Shown one piece after another: positions 1-8,745 of a stretch of DNA of 64,000 nt. The notes beneath the pieces were generated by a model, which saw only the letters and a program-made list of their open reading frames with translations, made no database searches and was not told where the DNA came from. Each line of letters opens with the position of its first letter. The stretch's first letter is position 1. A program made the translations under genes and the position numbers. The stretch spans positions 1 through 64,000 of the forward strand of contig JAPJBO010000218.1 in NCBI GenBank assembly GCA_030068145.1, in the 5' to 3' direction. This stretch comes from Diplonema papillatum. Taxonomy: Eukaryota > Euglenozoa > Diplonemea > Diplonemida > Diplonemidae.

Positions 1-60
<60 letters not shown>
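1..60. repeat. (TG)n microsatellite at 3' end of retrotransposon
   Basis: A pure TG dinucleotide run opens the window and may extend beyond it. Read on the minus strand it is a (CA)n tract about 60 bp past the stop codon of the retrotransposon ORF2. The same family has (CA)n tracts beside its other copy at 24729-24920 and 27717-27742. Confidence 0.95.
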
Positions 61-62
<2 letters not shown>

Positions 63-121
63 GCGGACCCGTTTTAACGTGGTGCCTTCCTGTACGAGAG
101 ACGTCCACGCTTCTTCCGGTT

Positions 122-3100
122 TCACGTTACTGCAGATGCTCCCCCAGGCTGTGCGTGGGGGTCTGTGTTTTTCTGTGGGTGATGCCTTTGGCAGCAATGC
201 ACGATCTCCAGGCCGCCCGCTGTGCAATCACCGCAGCGTCCCAATCTGTGGGCAGGGCAGAAGAGCATTCGTGGTCGCAGGCCGTCCCCCTCACGGTGGT
301 GCTGTTTGAACCGGCAACAGGTTTCCGCCGGCAAACGCTTCTTTGTACAGTCCTTGCAGCGTGGTTTCCGGTGTTGCACACATATTTCTCCAGGGCGGGA
401 TGTGTTCACCGCGTCTTCCGGTGCCTTCTTGGGTGGTGACCCTCTGCGAGGTCCAGCGCCTGTTACTCTCTCTACCATCTCCACTCTCTGTTTCCAGTTA
501 GTCTTTCCTTGTTCCCATCCTGCAGGGTAGGCTTTCTCCGGCAGATAGGTTGCCGCCCACGTCAGGTGCTGCGGGTACAAGTTGGTCTCCGCCTGCGCTG
601 TGCCCATCTTCTGCACATGTTCCCGTATGCCTAGGATCACCTCGTCCGTCTCATCCGAAAGTTGCGCCCGCCGCGACGCTCCCCTTACAACTGATCCTCC
701 GACGGCAGTTAAGATCGTTGTTGTTGCTTCGTGGCCACTGAACCACTGTCGTCCAGTTACCTTCTTGAATGCTGAGCCTAACTCAATTAGGCTCATCGCT
801 TTTCCGAGTGCGGAGGCACGGAAGGACTGCAGCTCCGCTTCCTGCTGCTCCCGCGTTGGTCGTTGGCCTTGCACGAGGTCCATTGCCGCGTTGCTCAGAG
901 CATCCGCATCGGTGTTTTGCTCGCGCTTCACGTGTTCTACCCGCAGGGAAAGCCGCTGTCGCAGGGCCACTATTTTTGCCACCGCTCGCGTCAGCAATGG
1001 CTTCAAGTCTTCTGAACACGCCAATTGCCGCGTGGTTTGCCCGACTACCAGCGCCGAGTCTCCGCGAATTACACACTGCGCTCCTTCCGTTCCTTCAGCA
1101 TCCTCCAGGAGCTGCAGCCCCGCGAGAAATCCCTCGTACTCGGCCACGTTGTTACTGCGCACGTTTGGCAGCGGGAGCACTATTTGTGCGTACTTGACGC
1201 CCTCCTTGTACAGTACCGCTCCTGCGCCCGCCACGGCAAAGGCAGTCCCGTTGGCCCTCGCTCCTCCGTCAAAGTAGATTGCAACATCGCAACTAGCTGC
1301 GGCGTCTTCTGGCAGAGTCTGTCGTGCTGTTGTGGCCTTCTTCGTGTGTTGTGGCACCGCCGTGTAGTATCTACTTTTGAGCGTTGGGAGGCGGCGTCCG
1401 GTGCGCAACTCGAAGTCCACCGCCAACTCCACAAAGCTTACCCCGAGTTCGTGCCCCGGCGGCGCCCATTTCAATTCCCTCAGCCAATCCGTGAACGCCA
1501 TCCACATCTCCGGGCCGTACTTCCACTGGGTGAGTACTGCCGAAGGCGCAACGTCCGGCACAGCCAGTTTGTGTGGTTCTGCTGGTTTCCATCGTCGCGG
1601 ATACTCAAGCGTTCGGTGGTGCCGTGTAGACCTGTCCAGCATGTCATCTGCCCCTTGACGTGCAGACAGCACCTCCACGAAGTAAAAGTGCAGTTTCTCA
1701 AGCAGCTGAAGCCTCTTTCCCTGTTCGGTGGGTAAGAGATTCGGGTCGTGGAAAGCGGGAGCCACCCCGCACAACCGTAAGCATGGCGGCCACCTGTGTT
1801 GCACGGTTCTTAGCTCCCCGTACTTTGAGCGTATTGTCTCCCAGGCGGGGCATTCCCAAAACAGGTGTTCCACCGTCTCCGGGACCTGTGTGTCACAGTA
1901 AGGGCACTCGCTTGCGTTTAGTCCTGTTCGTCCCGTGACCGGCGTGGCTCCTGCGATTACCGATCTCAGCAGACCGGCCTGGTACGCGGTGAGTGGTGAG
2001 TTCCGCATTTCCAAAACGTGCCTCGTTGCTGCGAAATCGACTCCGCCCTGGACGCCTCCATAGTCATTTCCCCTCCTTGTCGCCAGTCGCGCCATTTCCC
2101 GCAAACGCAGGGCATGTCTCAAGTCATGTTGCAGGAGGCGCGAATTACCCAGGACCGCTGCATCATGCACGACTCCTTCTCCTACCTCATTCACGTACGC
2201 GACGCTTGTCGGGGTCACCCACCTCCACTGGAGTACGTTGAGCGCTTCTTTCAGGAAAGCGAAGGGCCCATGTAGCCTTGCCAGTTCGTCGTTGTGGGCC
2301 CATGCTGTTTCCGCCAACGCTCGGGCGTAGTCCCACTTTTGGACCTGTTCGGCCCAGGTTGTGACTCTCCTGTAGGCCGGTACGACTCCCGGGTCCAGCC
2401 TGTGCCCGTGGTGTAGGATGTGTAGCACTGCTTCCTGAGCTCGTCGTGGCGGCCCCGTCCATACCGCCTCCGTAAATCCCCTTCTCAAGCGGTCGACTTC
2501 CCCTTTGCCAATCGCCGTTACGGCTGCACCGTAGAACCTCTTTGCCCCTGCTGTCATGCTTACGGCAAGGTCTCGCGCACTAGCCGGTAGCGGGAGGCAG
2601 GCCGCTCTCTTCAACACTGTCTCGGCCATCGCGTTTCGCTGCGCCACCCGCTTTGACGGTCGGAGCGGCTTGCTCGGTTCAACTTGCTTCGTCGTGAGCA
2701 TTACTCCAAGTACGTCAAAGGTTGTTCGCCTTGCTATCGTCTCCGGCTGTACGTCCGCCTCTTCGTTCCCTTTGCTCTCGGCGTACACTATCTGCTCCGG
2801 AGCGTCCCGCGCAGTTGTGAACCACAGGGACTTCGACTGCGTACACACCTTCATTCCTGTCAGCCCCGCAAATGTTCCTGACCTCTTGGCTGCCTCTTGC
2901 AGCTTCGCGAGGCTCTTCATCAACGCGTAAACGTCATCAACGTAAGACAACGGAATGGTCGCCTCGATGTCTGCTACGTGCCGCATCCAGACACTGATAA
3001 GAACGTTTATCAGTATCACGCTCAATGGACACCCCTGCATAATTCCATTAGTCGGTACGAAGCCTTCTCCGACCACGGCTCCAATTCGGAAATGGCGCTG

Positions 3101-6088
3101 CATGCTGGAGTAGGCCGCTCGCAGAGTTCTCAGCACTGTTGGGTGGAACCCGAGCTCCTCCGCTAGCCGGAAGGCGATATCTATCGGCACCGAGTCGAAG
3201 CACTTCTTAAAGTCCAGCCCAAGACCGTAGAGGGGATCCCCCGTCACGTGCGCCTGCTCTATGAGACCTGCGAGGTGCCAGACTAGGTCGTCCGTCCCAT
3301 GTTTCTTCCGGCACCCGTGCAGCCCGCTGGGCGCTACCTTATCCATCCATTCCAAGGCCTCTTGTGCACGGATCGCCGCCCAGACTCTGTACAGTACCGG
3401 TGTGACAGATATTGGCCGCTGCGATAGCGGGTCTCCTGTGCTCTCGGGCTTCGGCAAGAGGTGCAGAATCGCGTGCATCAGTTGTTCTGGCCATTGCCCC
3501 TCGCTCTCGACTCGGTTCATCGCTTCAGCCATTAGTTGCAGGACTTCGGCGGGTAGTTGTCGCAGCTCGAAGACACGCCACGCGTGCAGTCCGGGCGAAG
3601 AGGTCGTCTTCATTCGCTTGAGTGCTGCGCTAACGTCTGCCGCGCCGATGGTCTTGTGTTCCATTTGTTGGGGGGCCGGCAGGTACCGCGCGTAGTGCGT
3701 CTTAAAAGCCTCCCACTGCGGTTCCTGGATGTCGGTGTACCTCTGAAAGATACCACCCCATGCTTCGGGGCCCCTCAACATCTCGTCGATCTCTCCCGGA
3801 CACGCCGTCAGAGATCCGTCTCGTCGCCGCAGGAACACCGATGGGCTTTCTCGACTTCCCGCAAGAAACCGGTATATGTCGCCTTTGTCACCGCTGTTCC
3901 ACGCCTTCTGCATCTGGTCTTTCCACCGCCGCGTTCGCTGCTGCTTCAATGCGGAGACCGCTTCGCGCTGCGAACCTTCCAGCACCTCTACCATTTCCAA
4001 TAACCGCTCCAGCTCGTCGCGTCCGCCTTCGTCGTGGCTTGTAGGACCATTCTGCGGCAGGTACCCCCTGGATACCTTCTTTTGAAGTGCGCCTCTTGCA
4101 TTTCTCTCGGCCAAAGTCATCGCCCCGGGCTGCTCTCTTTCTAGCCTTTGACTCGCCTCGGCTACCACTGTTCGCAGCATTCCTAGTACCTTGTCCCGCT
4201 GCCTGGTGGTCCTATCAACAGCACCCCGCGCCGAGACCGCCTGTCGTGCAGAGACATGTGCGTCCCGAACGGAATATCCTTCGGCCCTGCCTTTGCAGCC
4301 GTCTGCGTCTTTCTGAGAAAGGCCCTTCTTGTGGAGCTCGAGCAGGTACATCTCCGCCACTTCTGATGCATTGCGCAGAGCTGCTTCTGCCCCATCTACC
4401 GAACGTTTCCGGCGTAGTGCCGCCTCGAGTGCGTCCTGCTCCTCCTTCTTCGTCGACAGCGGCACCTTCTTCGGAAAGGGAGCCGGTATCCAATGCGTCC
4501 GCTTCGGGTGTGAGGCTGCCCGCATGTCTAGGGTCACGAAAAGTGGACAGTGAGTCGGTATGTCGTACTCGTGCGGGTTCGCTGTCCGGGTGTCGACGAG
4601 TGCTTGCGACGCGTTTGCGTTTAGGAAACACATATCGATCCTTGTGCCTGCCGCTCCTGCCCAGCAGGTGGGTGGTGCGTCTCGCGACGTTTGATGTGCC
4701 GCGGCTGCTGCCGCGTCTGTCCACCCGCTCCGGCAGGCAGCCATTAGGGACACGCTCTCCTCTACTGGTGTGTTGAAATCTCCCAAGATGGCTACTGGTA
4801 CCTGCCCGAGCCCTGCCGCCATTTCAAATACGTCCGATATAAACTTTTCCCGTTCCCTGACAACCTCTGCTTCTCTCCCTACTTGCGCATAAATCGAGAT
4901 TACGTGCAAAACGCAACGAGCATTGCCTGTCGCTACGACGGCGTGAGCCACCCGTGTGCTTTTCGCCAGTCTAGTCTCCAGTTCAGTCTTCGGGCGTGCG
5001 TTTGCGGCGACCACGCTGTTGTTTATCACCACTGCGGAGCCGCCTGGTGCCCTCTGTCCTCTTCCGTTTGCCCCAACCACTGTCGGGACGTCTTCTCCCC
5101 AGCAGCACTTCTTGCCGTACGCTCCGAGAAACATCTCACACGTCCTCTTCCCCTCTGGGCCCACTCGGGTTTCCTGACAGGCCACAATGTCCGCGGGCAG
5201 CGTCGCGACAGTTCGATACTTTGTGCTCATGGAGCCAAGATTAACTGTTGCTAACACAATTGCGTCCTTAGGTGCGTGCTCCACGTCGGTGGGGTGCAAC
5301 ACGGCAGCAGACGTTAGCTCTCGTACGCTTACTCGGGACGTCTCGGGGGGCAAGGAAGCCAGTAACCGATACCCTGTGTGGGGAAGCATGAGCGCGTCAT
5401 AGTGCTGCGGGCGGTAGGTTAGCACGATTACCCGCGACGGGTTCTCAGCTCTCCCCGCTCGCCTTAGATGCTGCAGGTCCCCCGTTGAGAGCACCCATAT
5501 GCTCGCCTTTAGAACTACTGCGGCGGCCTGCAGCGTGATCTGGTCCCCGTATGTACCATCCTGTGCGACTGCAAAGAGGTATTCGGAGAATGGTTGGGTC
5601 TCGAATGCGGTTGGTGTTGAATTGCGAAGTTGCCACGTCACTTTCTGTCGCATGGAAGCCGCCGTGATGCTCAGCTTGCTCCCTCTTACCAGAGCTGCGA
5701 ATTGGCAATTCCCGTCCTTCTCCACCGACACGCGCTTTGCGGCCAGCGCCTCGGCCACACTATCAATATATTTGTCGTCGCTCTCCGCTCGCGTTAGCTG
5801 ATGACGTTGAGCGGCCTTGGACCCGGCCGACTGGGGTTTTGGATTGTCGCCGCGTCGGGCTGGCGTGGTTTGGTTGTCGGCTGGTGATGTTGGGAGTTGT
5901 CCAAGGCCAAGGGTGCCTTCCGGCGATGGGGCTTGTTGTGTCGCCCTTGTCGCACTTGGTTTGTTTGCCAGGTGTAGATCGGCGCCCCGGTCAGTGTGCA
6001 CAGTCTTCGGTCGTCGGTTGTTTGGATCTGATGATGATACTGATGCTGATGATGATGATTTTGTTGCCGACGGTTCTCGTTTACACAC
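122..6088 (-). CDS. Retrotransposon ORF2: OTU protease, APE endonuclease, reverse transcriptase, RNase H
   Basis: A 1988-aa polyprotein. Residues about 120-235 form an OTU-type cysteine protease domain with DGNC (Cys128) and a histidine in QHYDAL (His229). Residues about 277-505 are an APE-type endonuclease with CQETR, GDFNTP and THCPLF. The reverse transcriptase follows, with LDFKKCFDS, NGIMQGCPLS and the catalytic SYVDD near residue 1047. A CPYC...H...C zinc-binding motif lies near 1394. A segment with the motif ELAVDFEL comes next, then RNase H (about 1598-1730) with FDGGAR, AEYEG, GDSAL and DADALSN supplying the four acidic residues. The C-terminus is Cys/His-rich and ends SAVT. All active-site residues I can recognise are kept. 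The protein would nick target DNA and copy element RNA by target-primed reverse transcription. The OTU domain could process the polyprotein or remove ubiquitin; that role is inferred. Confidence 0.93.
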   Translation of the reverse strand: MCKREPSATKSSSSASVSSSDPNNRRPKTVHTDRGADLHLANKPSATRATQQAPSPEGTLGLGQLPTSPADNQTTPARRGDNPKPQSAGSKAAQRHQLTRAESDDKYIDSVAEALAAKRVSVEKDGNCQFAALVRGSKLSITAASMRQKVTWQLRNSTPTAFETQPFSEYLFAVAQDGTYGDQITLQAAAVVLKASIWVLSTGDLQHLRRAGRAENPSRVIVLTYRPQHYDALMLPHTGYRLLASLPPETSRVSVRELTSAAVLHPTDVEHAPKDAIVLATVNLGSMSTKYRTVATLPADIVACQETRVGPEGKRTCEMFLGAYGKKCCWGEDVPTVVGANGRGQRAPGGSAVVINNSVVAANARPKTELETRLAKSTRVAHAVVATGNARCVLHVISIYAQVGREAEVVREREKFISDVFEMAAGLGQVPVAILGDFNTPVEESVSLMAACRSGWTDAAAAAAHQTSRDAPPTCWAGAAGTRIDMCFLNANASQALVDTRTANPHEYDIPTHCPLFVTLDMRAASHPKRTHWIPAPFPKKVPLSTKKEEQDALEAALRRKRSVDGAEAALRNASEVAEMYLLELHKKGLSQKDADGCKGRAEGYSVRDAHVSARQAVSARGAVDRTTRQRDKVLGMLRTVVAEASQRLEREQPGAMTLAERNARGALQKKVSRGYLPQNGPTSHDEGGRDELERLLEMVEVLEGSQREAVSALKQQRTRRWKDQMQKAWNSGDKGDIYRFLAGSRESPSVFLRRRDGSLTACPGEIDEMLRGPEAWGGIFQRYTDIQEPQWEAFKTHYARYLPAPQQMEHKTIGAADVSAALKRMKTTSSPGLHAWRVFELRQLPAEVLQLMAEAMNRVESEGQWPEQLMHAILHLLPKPESTGDPLSQRPISVTPVLYRVWAAIRAQEALEWMDKVAPSGLHGCRKKHGTDDLVWHLAGLIEQAHVTGDPLYGLGLDFKKCFDSVPIDIAFRLAEELGFHPTVLRTLRAAYSSMQRHFRIGAVVGEGFVPTNGIMQGCPLSVILINVLISVWMRHVADIEATIPLSYVDDVYALMKSLAKLQEAAKRSGTFAGLTGMKVCTQSKSLWFTTARDAPEQIVYAESKGNEEADVQPETIARRTTFDVLGVMLTTKQVEPSKPLRPSKRVAQRNAMAETVLKRAACLPLPASARDLAVSMTAGAKRFYGAAVTAIGKGEVDRLRRGFTEAVWTGPPRRAQEAVLHILHHGHRLDPGVVPAYRRVTTWAEQVQKWDYARALAETAWAHNDELARLHGPFAFLKEALNVLQWRWVTPTSVAYVNEVGEGVVHDAAVLGNSRLLQHDLRHALRLREMARLATRRGNDYGGVQGGVDFAATRHVLEMRNSPLTAYQAGLLRSVIAGATPVTGRTGLNASECPYCDTQVPETVEHLFWECPAWETIRSKYGELRTVQHRWPPCLRLCGVAPAFHDPNLLPTEQGKRLQLLEKLHFYFVEVLSARQGADDMLDRSTRHHRTLEYPRRWKPAEPHKLAVPDVAPSAVLTQWKYGPEMWMAFTDWLRELKWAPPGHELGVSFVELAVDFELRTGRRLPTLKSRYYTAVPQHTKKATTARQTLPEDAAASCDVAIYFDGGARANGTAFAVAGAGAVLYKEGVKYAQIVLPLPNVRSNNVAEYEGFLAGLQLLEDAEGTEGAQCVIRGDSALVVGQTTRQLACSEDLKPLLTRAVAKIVALRQRLSLRVEHVKREQNTDADALSNAAMDLVQGQRPTREQQEAELQSFRASALGKAMSLIELGSAFKKVTGRQWFSGHEATTTILTAVGGSVVRGASRRAQLSDETDEVILGIREHVQKMGTAQAETNLYPQHLTWAATYLPEKAYPAGWEQGKTNWKQRVEMVERVTGAGPRRGSPPKKAPEDAVNTSRPGEICVQHRKPRCKDCTKKRLPAETCCRFKQHHREGDGLRPRMLFCPAHRLGRCGDCTAGGLEIVHCCQRHHPQKNTDPHAQPGGASAVT

Positions 6089-6121
6089 TTCTCCGACACC
6101 CTGTCCAGGACGCCCGGGGCC

Positions 6122-7315
6122 CTACTTCTCAATTGGACTGTATCGGTTGGCGCCGGTGGACATCATGTCCACAAGGGACTGCTGCTTCCCGCTTCCCTTG
6201 GCACCCTTGGCTTTCCCGGCCTTCTTTGTAACCTCGCTCATCTGCCGGAGCAGCTCGGCCTCTTGCTCTTCCGCTTCCTTCTTCGCTGCTTGTTTCTTCC
6301 CCTTCTTGCTCGTTTGCGACGATGTCTGGCTTGAAAGAGGCTGACGTGGAGGTTCGTCGTCAGGAGGTGAAACGGGTGCGGGCGCGGGATTGCCGATTGC
6401 TGGCGCTGGAGGCGCTTCACTCGGGATCCTGCGCATCGATTCGATTCGCGCGTTCGTTTCGTCTTCGAACGCGAGTAAGCGGCGTTCGACGTCCCCCATC
6501 CAGAGCAGCTGCTGTTTGTACGTTTCGTCGTACCGCTCCTTCGCTATCTGGGTCTGGGCTTCCGCCCACTTCAGAAACCGCTGCTCGTACGAGTGCTCCC
6601 ATGTCGCTCGCGCCACGGCCCGTTCCTTCTCCCACGCTTGGCGTTGCTGCTTCTGCTGTTGGGCCCAAGCTTCCCAGGCAACTGCGGTCTCCGCGCCGGT
6701 GGGTACTGCATCCTGCTGCATCTCGACGTCCGACTCGGCTTTGGCAGTCGGTTGCAACTCGTCAAGCTGCTGTTGGAGCCTCGCCACTTGCCTCTTCCTT
6801 GCCTCGGTGTGCGCTTTCACCGCCGTGCGCCACTCTCTCTCGCCCTCCTTCTTTCCGAACTCCGAGACAAACTCGGCCTTCGTGTACCTCGGCCCCCGAG
6901 GGATGTTGTTGTCAGGGAGGCGTAGCGGGTGTTCCGGCGCTGCGAGGCGCTCGATGTGGCCTTTGAGCCGCTGGACCTTCTCCCGCCTCAGCTCCTCTTG
7001 GCGCTGTTTTTCCCGCTCTTCCAGGTCGACCACGTCGGCCTCCTCGTCTCCCACCCGCACCCTCGTCACCGGCGGCGGGGTGGCGGCTTCGATGATAGCG
7101 ACACCGCGCCTCATCCTCACGCGCGCCCCCGCCCATCCGAGCTGTTCGATGACAGCCTCGTACGCCCCTGCCCTGCCTTTGAGTCCTCCCAAATGTAGAG
7201 AGAACTGCCTGAAGACAGGCAAGTGCACCACACGTACCACTGGCATGGGCTGTTGGTCACCCGAAGCTCTGGCACCGGGTTCCAGGGGAACCGCGTGGAG
7301 GTCGCCCGTGCTCAT
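6122..7315 (-). CDS. Retrotransposon ORF1, coiled-coil protein
   Basis: A 397-aa protein directly upstream of ORF2, whose start lies 33 bp beyond this stop. Residues about 95-290 are rich in Glu, Arg, Lys and Gln with few helix breakers, consistent with a long coiled coil. The tail is Pro/Ser-rich, then Lys-rich (KKGKKQAAKK), which would suit nucleic-acid binding. No zinc knuckle or RRM is evident. In LINE elements ORF1 packages the RNA; that role is inferred here from position and composition only. The start at 7315 was chosen because it is the first ATG after the (CA)n tract and keeps the reading frame open. Confidence 0.78.
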   Translation of the reverse strand: MSTGDLHAVPLEPGARASGDQQPMPVVRVVHLPVFRQFSLHLGGLKGRAGAYEAVIEQLGWAGARVRMRRGVAIIEAATPPPVTRVRVGDEEADVVDLEEREKQRQEELRREKVQRLKGHIERLAAPEHPLRLPDNNIPRGPRYTKAEFVSEFGKKEGEREWRTAVKAHTEARKRQVARLQQQLDELQPTAKAESDVEMQQDAVPTGAETAVAWEAWAQQQKQQRQAWEKERAVARATWEHSYEQRFLKWAEAQTQIAKERYDETYKQQLLWMGDVERRLLAFEDETNARIESMRRIPSEAPPAPAIGNPAPAPVSPPDDEPPRQPLSSQTSSQTSKKGKKQAAKKEAEEQEAELLRQMSEVTKKAGKAKGAKGSGKQQSLVDMMSTGANRYSPIEK

Positions 7316-7355
7316 CTTTTCGTTAGTGATTTTGTGTGTAGTGTGGATTTTTCCC

Positions 7356-7361
<6 letters not shown>

Positions 7362-7395
<34 letters not shown>

Positions 7396-7420
7396 CGTGT
7401 GTGTGTGTGTGTGTTTAAGT
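7362..7420. repeat. (TG)n tract at 5' boundary of retrotransposon
   Basis: TG dinucleotides with two GTGCG interruptions, just upstream (minus strand) of ORF1. With 1-60 it brackets the whole element. Confidence 0.9.
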
Positions 7421-7429
7421 TCAGGGCTT

Positions 7430-7600
7430 TGAGTGGGTAACGTCTGAAGCGAAGTCCACATGTTTATAGAGAGGGTTAACCATTGTCGCAAAGGTTCCTC
7501 TAAGGGATCGTATACAAGTCTCGGTAGTGGCAGTGTGCTTGTACGTGTGTCTTAATTGCGAACCCGTTTTAACGGGTGGCCTCCTAGAGAGAGTGTGCAC
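7430..7600 (-). mobile_element. 3' tail remnant of another copy of the same retrotransposon family
   Basis: On the minus strand this reads through a GTTAAAACGGGTTCGCAA segment, a short CA-rich run, then CTGCCACTACCGAGAC and a stretch ending in GGAACCTTTGCGACAA. The 3' tail of the copy at 27680-27835 has the same order: GTTAAAATGGGG, (CA)n, CTGCCACCACCGCAGA, then GGAACCTTTACCG. The sequence GACCCGTTTTAACG at 66-79, downstream of ORF2, belongs to the same block. So a second element's tail appears to lie immediately upstream of the complete one. Confidence 0.6.
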
Positions 7601-7804
7601 GCGTGGATGCATGTGTGCATCTGTTTCACCCTTTACAAACGGAGGGCGAGCGGGATTCTTTGGGTGGGAGGTTGGGTTGATTTACACTACCTCGGATTGG
7701 GTTGGGCAGAGGTTTTGGGTGTCTGTAGTGGGATTTATTTCTCCTATTCTGGCTGTGCTACAGAAGAAGGGTGAGACCTTTCATCAGAACAAGCGTCAGT
7801 AGGC

Positions 7805-8125
7805 TAGATGTCTTCTGGAGGAGAACACTGGCTGCAGAAGGTCCTGCCTTAGCCAGGATCTGAGGCACCATGTACCATACGTCTCCCAGGGGGCGGTGCC
7901 CCCTGGACCCCCCATAAACTATCTACAAGATTTCGAATTTTCGCCAGAGACCTGTTACCAGGCATCTGTTACAGGTTCCGAACAAGACAGAATCTGAAGT
8001 GCCATGTACCGTACCTCCCCCGGGGTCCGGTGCAGTACCCCCCCTGCATTAAGACTCACCAGAGAAAATGGGCTTGGTGTCTAGTCTGAAGGAGAAAAAT
8101 GGGCTGCATAAGGTCCTGGACCGAG
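7805..8125. repeat. GC-rich dispersed repeat, two partial copies
   Basis: ACTGGCTGCAGAAGGTCCTG at about 7830 and GGGCTGCATAAGGTCCTGG at 8101 are similar, as are the nearby blocks with TGCCATGTACC and GGGGCGGTGCCCCCTGGACC. A related block, GTACCGTACCGTTTGCC followed by GGGGGGCGGAGCCCCCC, occurs at 11353-11395. No coding potential was seen. Confidence 0.5.
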
Positions 8126-8139
8126 TTTGAAAAAAAAAG

Positions 8140-8614
8140 AAACGACAACATCATCAAAAGCATCACCGTACAGGACATCGTGACGGAGCAGAGCAGGGGC
8201 GAAAAGGGATTTTTGACGGCCAAACCGATGCACGTTGAGGTCGTCAGCGAGCAGACAGTCAAGTGCAAAAACCTGCTGTCGTGCCTGGAGAACGACATGG
8301 CCTGCCTGACCCTGATTCCGTGCATGCTCGGCATGTATTTCATCGAAGGGACGTACGCGACGTTCTTCCTCGACAGCCTCAAGTCGAAATTCTCTGTGGG
8401 CGTCATCGGAGGAAAACCGAACCACGCCCTTTACTTCATTGGCTGCAAGGGAAACCATCTCATCCACCTCGACCCTCACCGAGTGCAAGACGCCTACGTC
8501 AACCCTTCGACGAAGGGCGCGTTCACCGAACCGCGGAAGCACTCCGTGCCCATGACTGAAATCGACACCTGCTGCCTCATGACCTTCTACACCGCCGACA
8601 GGAAAGAACTGCTG
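8140..8614 (+). CDS. ATG4: ATG4 cysteine protease, internal exon with catalytic Asp and His
   Basis: ATG4 (peptidase family C54) processes ATG8 and removes it from lipid during autophagosome formation in the cytosol. This exon encodes the second half of the catalytic domain. It has IGGKPNHALYFIG followed by LIHLDPHRVQ, where the Asp and His of DPH complete the catalytic triad, and an ITVQDIV segment with a LIPCMLGM block preceding them. The catalytic Cys would lie in an exon left of this window. The exon ends at 8614 on a complete codon before a good donor, GTACGT. The start at 8140 after an A-rich AAAAG is a weaker guess. The frame stays open into the intron and runs into an unrelated RT, giving a false 372-aa ORF that should not be used. 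The partner exon is at 21173-21586. Confidence 0.85.
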
Positions 8615-8653
8615 GTACGTGCTTTTCTCCTTTCCTCCTTTACTTTGATCATA

Positions 8654-8745
8654 GGTGTCACGGCATTTTTTGGCAGCCGCTGCTTAACAGTGCATGCTAA
8701 TCCATGTGGTTCATGTACTTACAAAAGAACTCAATGCTTAACAAA
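8654..8745 (+). repeat. Dispersed repeat unit at retroelement 5' junction
   Basis: It begins GGTGTCACGG, contains CAGCCGCTGC, then TGCATGCTAATCCATGTGG and AAAAGAACTCAATGC. The same unit lies at 52922-53027, directly before another copy of the same retroelement family, and at 54451-54502 after it. A diverged relative is at 32520-32615. Confidence 0.8.

Larger units (their letters stand above)
1..7430 (-). mobile_element. Near-complete non-LTR retrotransposon, OTU-APE-RT-RNase H family
   Basis: Two long ORFs on the minus strand (ORF1 at 7315-6122, ORF2 at 6088-122) are separated by 33 bp, the layout of a LINE-type element. The unit is bounded by (CA)n tracts: about 7362-7420 upstream of ORF1 and 1-60 downstream of ORF2. 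No LTRs or integrase are visible. Both ORFs are uninterrupted, so the copy may be recent and competent. Upstream of it, 7600-7430 resembles the 3' tail of another copy, suggesting a head-to-tail arrangement. It probably lies in an upstream intron of the ATG4 gene, because the ATG4 exon at 8140 lacks the catalytic-cysteine portion and that must be encoded further left. Confidence 0.85.
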
